A stretch of 34,172 bases of DNA from Parabacteroides distasonis (GTDB taxonomy: Bacteria; Bacteroidota; Bacteroidia; Bacteroidales; Tannerellaceae): positions 1-34,172 of the forward strand of contig NZ_SRYM01000046.1 of assembly GCF_004793765.1 (NCBI RefSeq), read 5' to 3'. The notes beneath the pieces were generated by a model. That model had not been told where the DNA came from. It made no database searches and saw only the letters and a program-made list of their open reading frames with translations. Numbering within the stretch: the first letter of the stretch is position 1; every line of letters starts with the position of its first letter. Position numbers and translations under genes: made by a program. Of this stretch, positions 30,271 through 34,172 are shown one piece after another.

Positions 30271-31425
30271 ATGAGAAAATTATTGTTTAAATGTTTAGTA
30301 TTAGCCATTGTATTTATGATATCAGGTTGCTCGGATATGATGGATGATGTTAGTTTTGTTGAAAATAAAACAGAATTTAATAGTTTAAAACAAGCTAAAT
30401 CAGAAGAGATCGCATTAAAATTAGAAGATTCTTTTCGGTCTACTATTTTGCGATCTGGAGGTAAGATCTATCCCGAATATTATGGAGGTAGTTATATTGA
30501 GAATGGAAATTTAGTTGCTTTAGTAACAGAAGATACAACAGAATGTCGCAGAAAACTATTGTCAAGAACAGAAAGTCCTGATTTCCTTGTTAAGCCATGC
30601 AAATTTTCTTATAATGAGCTACTAGACATACATAAGATAGTATTGGATTTCTTTATGAATGAAGAAAATAATAGATTAATTTCTGAAATAACAATGAATT
30701 CTTTAGGAATATCGGCAAAAGGTAATAGTATATTTGTTAGTCTCCAAGAACTTACTCCTGAAAAAATAGCTTTATTTAAAAATCGAGTTGTAGATTCTCC
30801 TATTATAACCTTTGAGCAAGCACACGGACAAATTGTGGCACAAGCAACATCAATTGTTTCAGGAGGGCATGTTTCATTAACTTCTGGTGGACTTGGTGGG
30901 TCTACAGGTTATAGAGCTAAAATGGGTACAACAACAGGAATTGTAGCTTCAGGACATGTTTTATCAACATTAGATGCAAAAGTATATCGTAACACAACAT
31001 TAATAGGTACGGTGAAAAAAGTTCAATTGAGTGGTAGTGTGGATGCAGCGTTTGTTGCTCTTGATTCTGGTTTTGAAGGAACTAATAGTATCGGTACTAC
31101 TTCTGTTTCAACATCAATAGAGGTATTAGGAGAGGGAGGAAATGTTTCTCTTCGTGGATATTATAATCAAACTGATGGAGTTGTTTATAATACAGGGGTT
31201 GCTTGTAATGTGAAAATTTTATCAACAGGAAAGATTGTAAGAATTAGTAACTGTACTAGATGTAAGTATGACTCTAAGGGTGGTGATAGTGGAGGATTAA
31301 TTTATTCTACAAATAGAAAAAATACAGTAGGTATACATGAAGGAGCTGATGAAGAGCAAAATGGATATTCATATTATGTTTTAGCGCATTCAATCAATGA
31401 TGCGTTAGGTTTAAGTCGATATTAA
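30271..31425 (+). CDS. Chymotrypsin-fold lipoprotein protease with pro-region
   Basis: A 384-residue exported serine protease of the S1 (streptogrisin/alpha-lytic-like) type. Lipoprotein signal with Cys20 (MISGCSD); pro-region at about residues 66-190; catalytic domain from about 191 to 384. The triad is in chymotrypsin order: H229 (VASGHV), D258 (SVDAAFVAL), S340 (GGDSGG). Two Cys-containing segments (VACN and NCTRC) could form disulfides. In alpha-lytic-type proteases the pro-region is needed for folding and inhibits the mature enzyme. Two downstream genes encode proteins related to this pro-region. The gene is very AT-rich compared with the tra and mob genes, a sign of recent acquisition. 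Substrate unknown. Confidence 0.88.
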   Translation: MRKLLFKCLVLAIVFMISGCSDMMDDVSFVENKTEFNSLKQAKSEEIALKLEDSFRSTILRSGGKIYPEYYGGSYIENGNLVALVTEDTTECRRKLLSRTESPDFLVKPCKFSYNELLDIHKIVLDFFMNEENNRLISEITMNSLGISAKGNSIFVSLQELTPEKIALFKNRVVDSPIITFEQAHGQIVAQATSIVSGGHVSLTSGGLGGSTGYRAKMGTTTGIVASGHVLSTLDAKVYRNTTLIGTVKKVQLSGSVDAAFVALDSGFEGTNSIGTTSVSTSIEVLGEGGNVSLRGYYNQTDGVVYNTGVACNVKILSTGKIVRISNCTRCKYDSKGGDSGGLIYSTNRKNTVGIHEGADEEQNGYSYYVLAHSINDALGLSRY

Positions 31426-31438
31426 TTTAATATAGAGA

Positions 31439-31460
31439 GAGGGGGCTTTAAAGTCCCCTC
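31439..31460 (+). terminator. Hairpin between the protease and pro-domain genes
   Basis: GAGGGG / CCCCTC arms extended by CTTTAAAG across a G-T wobble. No clear T-run; it may attenuate transcription and set the ratio of protease to downstream proteins. Confidence 0.5.
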
Positions 31461-31472
31461 ATATTATTATAT

Positions 31473-31940
31473 ATGAAGAAAGTATTCATGATAGCTTTTG
31501 TTTTATTTATTGTAACAAGTTGTATTGACAATAAAAATAGATACTTGTGTAACAAAGAATATCCGGATTATTATGGTGGATCTTATTATGATGAAGATGG
31601 GCGACTTGCTATTTTGATAGTTACTGGTTTCAATGTTAAAAAGGAATGTGTAGACTCTTTATTAGGTGTTGAAGACTATTATGTTATAGACTGTAGATAT
31701 TCTTATAACGATATATTATGTGTGCATAAATATCTTAATGACTTCTTCATGGATCATCAAAATGATTTTATTATAAATAAAATAACAATTAATTCATTAG
31801 GTATAAATCTGAGGGAAAATACTATTTTTGTTTCTTTAAAAGATAGTACAAAGGAAAATATAACCTTGTTTAGAAAGCGAGTTTCTAATAGTCCTATCAT
31901 CAGTTTTGAAAAATGGAGAGGAAATATCAATGCTCACTAA
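31473..31940 (+). CDS. Stand-alone pro-domain lipoprotein (candidate protease inhibitor)
   Basis: A 155-residue lipoprotein (Cys17, VTSC) that aligns along its whole mature length with residues 66-190 of the protease encoded upstream: YPDYYGGSYYDEDG versus YPEYYGGSYIENG, CRYSYND versus CKFSYNE, INSLGI versus MNSLGI, NTIFVSL versus NSIFVSL, and NSPIISFE versus DSPIITFE. It stops where the catalytic domain would begin. The family's pro-regions are tight inhibitors and foldases, so a membrane-anchored copy could protect the producer or help folding in trans. The next gene overlaps its last 28 nt. Confidence 0.85.
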   Translation: MKKVFMIAFVLFIVTSCIDNKNRYLCNKEYPDYYGGSYYDEDGRLAILIVTGFNVKKECVDSLLGVEDYYVIDCRYSYNDILCVHKYLNDFFMDHQNDFIINKITINSLGINLRENTIFVSLKDSTKENITLFRKRVSNSPIISFEKWRGNINAH

Positions 31941-32917
31941 AATCCGTTGACCCTCAAAATAAATATGTAGGTATATTTTACATCATAATTTTATTTTGTA
32001 TCTCTTGCCAGTATACGAAAAAAGATGTTGGAATAGGATATACGCCTAAAGATACTTTTACTGTTTCTTCGAATGTTGTAGATGAAAAAATTTGCGAATT
32101 ACAAGTAGACTCCGTTTTTCCTGTATCACAACGCAGAATACCGATCAAGATAATAAATCACACGGATAATGCTATTGAGATGGGAAGAAATGATTATAAG
32201 TTGGAGTTTTATAATGAATGTTCCCAAACTTGGGAAAATGCGTTACCTAAAGACTATGTTTATCTAATGATCACCGATGTAGTTCTTCCACATGATACAT
32301 TGGAACTAACCATATACGAGTATACAGGAAGGACAGGGAAATATCGAGTGACTAAAAACGCCACGGTAACATATGATCTCAGTAGAAAATCCCATGATTT
32401 TATACTTTCGGGTGAGTTCCGTTTGGGTAAGGAAGATGATAGTGTTATTAATGATATGGTAATAAAAAAGTCTGTTTATGACAGTTTCATAAACACGTTG
32501 GGAGATTATTACAGGACAGAATATGATAGTTTACCAGATTTCCTTGGTGGAATTTATGATGCGGATCAATATAATCTTGTCATTTATGTTGTCGGAGATC
32601 TTACGGACGGCAAAATATTATTAAATAAGATGTTAGGACGTACGGACTTTAACGTTAAACCCGCTCTTTTTTCTTATAGGCATCTAAGGAGGATGAATGA
32701 TAGCATATTATCTTTTACAATGAGAGAGAAGAATAAAAATATTCGTAAAGAGACTGGATTTCGTTTTTGTTCGTTATCAGAGAAGGAAAATCGGATTTTT
32801 GTGTATTTGGATGATTGTGACAATTTATCCATCTCCAAATTTAAAGAATATATCGCAAATGATAGTTGCATTATATTTAGGCAATATGAAAATGATCGTG
32901 TTATTGTCGCTGATTAG
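31913..32917 (+). CDS. Lipoprotein with Ig-like domain and C-terminal pro-domain
   Basis: A 334-residue protein with an N-terminal hydrophobic segment (about 18-31) and a likely lipid Cys32, an Ig-like beta-sandwich at about residues 60-170 (QRRIPIKIINHTDNAIEMGR and neighbours, resembling Bacteroides immunoglobulin-like domains), and a C-terminal segment (207-334) that is a third, more diverged copy of the protease pro-region (LPDFLGGIYDADQ, FSYRHL, NRIFVYLDD). The only ATG is at 31913, 28 nt inside the upstream gene, so translation is coupled. It may present the pro-domain at a distance from the membrane, or bind a second partner through the Ig-like domain. Confidence 0.75.
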   Translation: MERKYQCSLKSVDPQNKYVGIFYIIILFCISCQYTKKDVGIGYTPKDTFTVSSNVVDEKICELQVDSVFPVSQRRIPIKIINHTDNAIEMGRNDYKLEFYNECSQTWENALPKDYVYLMITDVVLPHDTLELTIYEYTGRTGKYRVTKNATVTYDLSRKSHDFILSGEFRLGKEDDSVINDMVIKKSVYDSFINTLGDYYRTEYDSLPDFLGGIYDADQYNLVIYVVGDLTDGKILLNKMLGRTDFNVKPALFSYRHLRRMNDSILSFTMREKNKNIRKETGFRFCSLSEKENRIFVYLDDCDNLSISKFKEYIANDSCIIFRQYENDRVIVAD

Positions 32918-32963
32918 TACTGTGTGTTCTTGTGTACATAAGAATGCCGACAAGGAAGTATGA
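32886..32963 (+). pseudogene. 25-residue mini-lipoprotein frame (remnant or tiny gene)
   Basis: From ATG 32886 a 25-codon frame reads MKMIVLLSLISTVCSCVHKN then ADKEV and stop, a complete lipoprotein signal with lipobox VCSC. It overlaps the last 32 nt of the upstream gene. Either it is a truncated fourth lipoprotein of the cassette that lost its pro-domain body, or a real lipopeptide. Remnant is more likely because each gene of this cassette starts in the same way. Confidence 0.45.
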
Positions 32964-33010
32964 TTTTTTAGGGGTTCCGCTGGGAGCTTGTATTTGCAAT
33001 ATATAAAAAA

Positions 33011-33125
33011 CAAAAAGAAAGCAATATTAGAGCGTTACACTATAAAAAACGACTGCTGGCTGTTACAAAATGATATTATCGGTAGGTAGCATCCCACCGG
33101 ATCATACGTCTAACAGTAAATAATA
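33011..33125 (+). repeat. Diverged direct repeat, copy 2 (right of protease cargo)
   Basis: Ungapped partner of 29621-29735, with the same CAAAAxGAAAGC start, AAAATGATA (33067-33075) and CGGATCA at equal spacing. The hairpin of copy 1 is not preserved. Confidence 0.5.
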
Positions 33126-33207
33126 CGCTATTGATAAGTTTGTTTCTTTCGATATGGGAAACACACAACCTTTGTAAATCAATTAATTGTGTGTATTTCT
33201 TCCACAG

Positions 33208-33234
33208 ATGTAGACCATATTTTCTACATTTTTA
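33208..33234 (+). terminator. Weak terminator-like hairpin in the tra leader
   Basis: Six-base stem ATGTAG / CTACAT with a ten-base loop followed by five T. It could end cargo transcription before traE. Confidence 0.4.
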
Positions 33235-33440
33235 TAACTAATTAAATAAAATAACTAATTGCAAATAAGCTAATTAATTAAAATATTCGTGTACTTTTAA
33301 CTTTTGGAATGTATTTTGTAGTGTTTTTAGTGATAAACACACAAATTAAAAAACAAAACTTTAAACGGGTGGCCTTGAATCGTTTTTTAATGAGTGAATA
33401 AGAGCATGTAATTTATTTATCACTTTAAAATTATACTCCT

Positions 33441-33740
33441 ATGAACGCATTAACTGTATTTGGTTTCGTACTTCTCCAGGCTGGGGGAGGAATAACAAGC
33501 GATGTAAATGATTTCCTTAGTAACTACGCCGTCCCTATCATTGCAATGGTGTTTGTTGTTGGTATTGGCTGGGGGGTAGCCCATAATTACGATAAGATTA
33601 TAGACAAAGACAACCAGGGAACGAGAAAAGAAGGCCTTATAAATTTGGTCTGGATCGCATGTTATGTAATAATAGGCCTAACCGTTATTACTATTCTTGT
33701 CAGTCAGGTAGTTAGTAGGCTAAATTTATCCATATCTTAA
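33441..33740 (+). CDS. traE: TraE-like (DUF4134) pilin-type protein
   Basis: A 99-residue hydrophobic protein with an N-terminal hydrophobic segment followed by GGGITSDVNDFLSNYAVP and two further spans (about residues 31-48 and 70-92) around a polar loop with DNQGTRKEG. This is the DUF4134/TraE family of Bacteroides transfer operons, in the place of a VirB2-type pilus subunit. It is the first gene of the transfer operon and is followed 2 nt later by traF. Confidence 0.85.
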   Translation: MNALTVFGFVLLQAGGGITSDVNDFLSNYAVPIIAMVFVVGIGWGVAHNYDKIIDKDNQGTRKEGLINLVWIACYVIIGLTVITILVSQVVSRLNLSIS

Positions 33741-33742
33741 TT

Positions 33743-34045
33743 ATGGATTATCCGGTTCGTAAAGGTCTGGAAAGCCAACTGAAAGTACACGGAATGAACA
33801 CAAGTTATTTTATAATTTACTGTATTGCTATTGCCGTTCTTTTAGTCTTTGTCGTTGGTTTTCTAATTTCTGCCATGAGCGGGGACGGATCGTTTTATTC
33901 TTTCATTGTGGCGTTTATTTTGTGCGCCTTGTGTTCCGTAATACTCCGAATCGTTTTAATTAATATTTCGGTAGACAAAAGGTATAATAAATTTTCTAAG
34001 AAAATTTATGTAATCTCTAATAAGGATCTGTTAAACAGCTTATAA
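33743..34045 (+). CDS. traF: TraF-like (DUF4133, VirB3-type) membrane protein
   Basis: A 100-residue protein with two adjacent transmembrane helices (about residues 22-44 and 52-75) and a basic C-terminal tail (KRYNKFSKKIYV), the VirB3/TraF layout. In this family the protein works directly with the VirB4 ATPase, whose gene starts 11 nt downstream at 34057. Confidence 0.85.
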   Translation: MDYPVRKGLESQLKVHGMNTSYFIIYCIAIAVLLVFVVGFLISAMSGDGSFYSFIVAFILCALCSVILRIVLINISVDKRYNKFSKKIYVISNKDLLNSL

Positions 34046-34056
34046 CAAATTAATTT

Positions 34057-34172
34057 ATGCAAATATCAGCGTCACAAGCGTACTGTATCCTTGATACGGT
34101 AGGGGGAGCCATTTTAACAAAATCCGGTGATGTAACCGTTTCTTATTTGCTCGATACGGTGGAAGCGTATTC
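34057..34172 (+). CDS. traG: 5' end of traG (continues at 1)
   Basis: ATG 34057 opens the frame MQISASQAYCILDTVGGAIL and reads without a stop into the overlap at 34118, which is identical to positions 1-55; codon phase is preserved, so the gene continues to 2384. These 30 codons before the overlap's TTG complete the N-terminus of the VirB4 ATPase. The start is 11 nt after the traF stop. Confidence 0.93.
   Translation, partial: MQISASQAYCILDTVGGAILTKSGDVTVSYLLDTVEAY
34118..34172. repeat. Terminal direct repeat (circular overlap), right copy
   Basis: Identical to positions 1-55; see the left copy. Marks the end of the 34117 bp circle. Confidence 0.95.

Larger units (their letters stand above)
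32964..33440. other. Gene-free leader of the transfer operon
   Basis: About 480 bases with no gene. It holds the second copy of the diverged repeat (33011-33125), an ACACACAA/TTGTGTGT inverted repeat (33161-33194), a hairpin ATGTAG/CTACAT followed by TTTTT (33208-33234) and a GTGTTT/AAACAC repeat (33321-33340) before traE. No good TAnnTTTG box is visible, so the tra promoter is probably activator-dependent or diverged. Confidence 0.65.

Noticed and set aside
1-34172. tRNA, rRNA or complete insertion sequences
   Set aside because: No tRNA or rRNA sequence and no transposase reading frame could be recognised; the only recombinase is the small serine enzyme at 15890.

Overview
The window is a complete circular conjugative plasmid. 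Bases 1-55 are repeated exactly at 34118-34172, and the traG reading frame runs unbroken across the join, so the circle is 34117 bp. Four things place it in Bacteroidota, most likely a gut Bacteroidales host (Bacteroides, Phocaeicola or Parabacteroides): a CTnDOT-type tra gene set, BfmA/BtgA and DUF5712 mobilization genes, Bacteroides-type -7 promoter boxes (TAnnTTTG), and many short lipoprotein signals ending in SC or GC.

Backbone. The transfer operon begins at 33441 (traE, traF, traG) and continues past the origin through traI, traJ, traK, traM, traN, an M23 murein endopeptidase, a small XRE regulator, a TraQ-like lipoprotein, a TraO-like barrel and a further lipoprotein (to 8510). Partition genes (parA plus a ribbon-helix-helix partner) lie at 13179-14199 on the minus strand. 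The replication initiator is at 23426-24610 (minus) with an iteron origin at 24649-24783. The mobilization operon (BfmA/BtgA-like protein, relaxase, coupling protein) is at 25390-29620, preceded by a hairpin-rich oriT candidate. An ArdC-like antirestriction protein (18334) and a SprT-like protease (22511) probably help the plasmid establish.

Cargo. (1) 8960-12987: a lipoprotein and barrel pair, then an E1/ThiF-like adenylyltransferase, a LuxR-type regulator and a LuxI/FeeM-like acyltransferase. The regulator and acyltransferase are divergent across a promoter region with repeated dyad operators; this looks like a signal-synthesis and response module. (2) 14490-17357: a small unknown gene, a RhuM remnant, and two related Abi/HEPN genes flanking a serine recombinase. 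(3) 17358-22110: a gene-poor stretch with inverted and dispersed repeats, plus unknown genes. (4) 30271-32963: a chymotrypsin-fold lipoprotein protease followed by two separate lipoproteins that repeat the protease's pro-region, which suggests a protease and pro-domain inhibitor cassette.

Four clusters of the octamer TTTTAGTA (14248, 17402, 18144, 20526) link the partition operon to the accessory region and look like dispersed centromere or operator sites. The two strongest candidates for undescribed biology are the ThiF/LuxR/acyltransferase module and the protease/pro-domain cassette. All similarity statements were made by eye from translated sequence; no database was searched.
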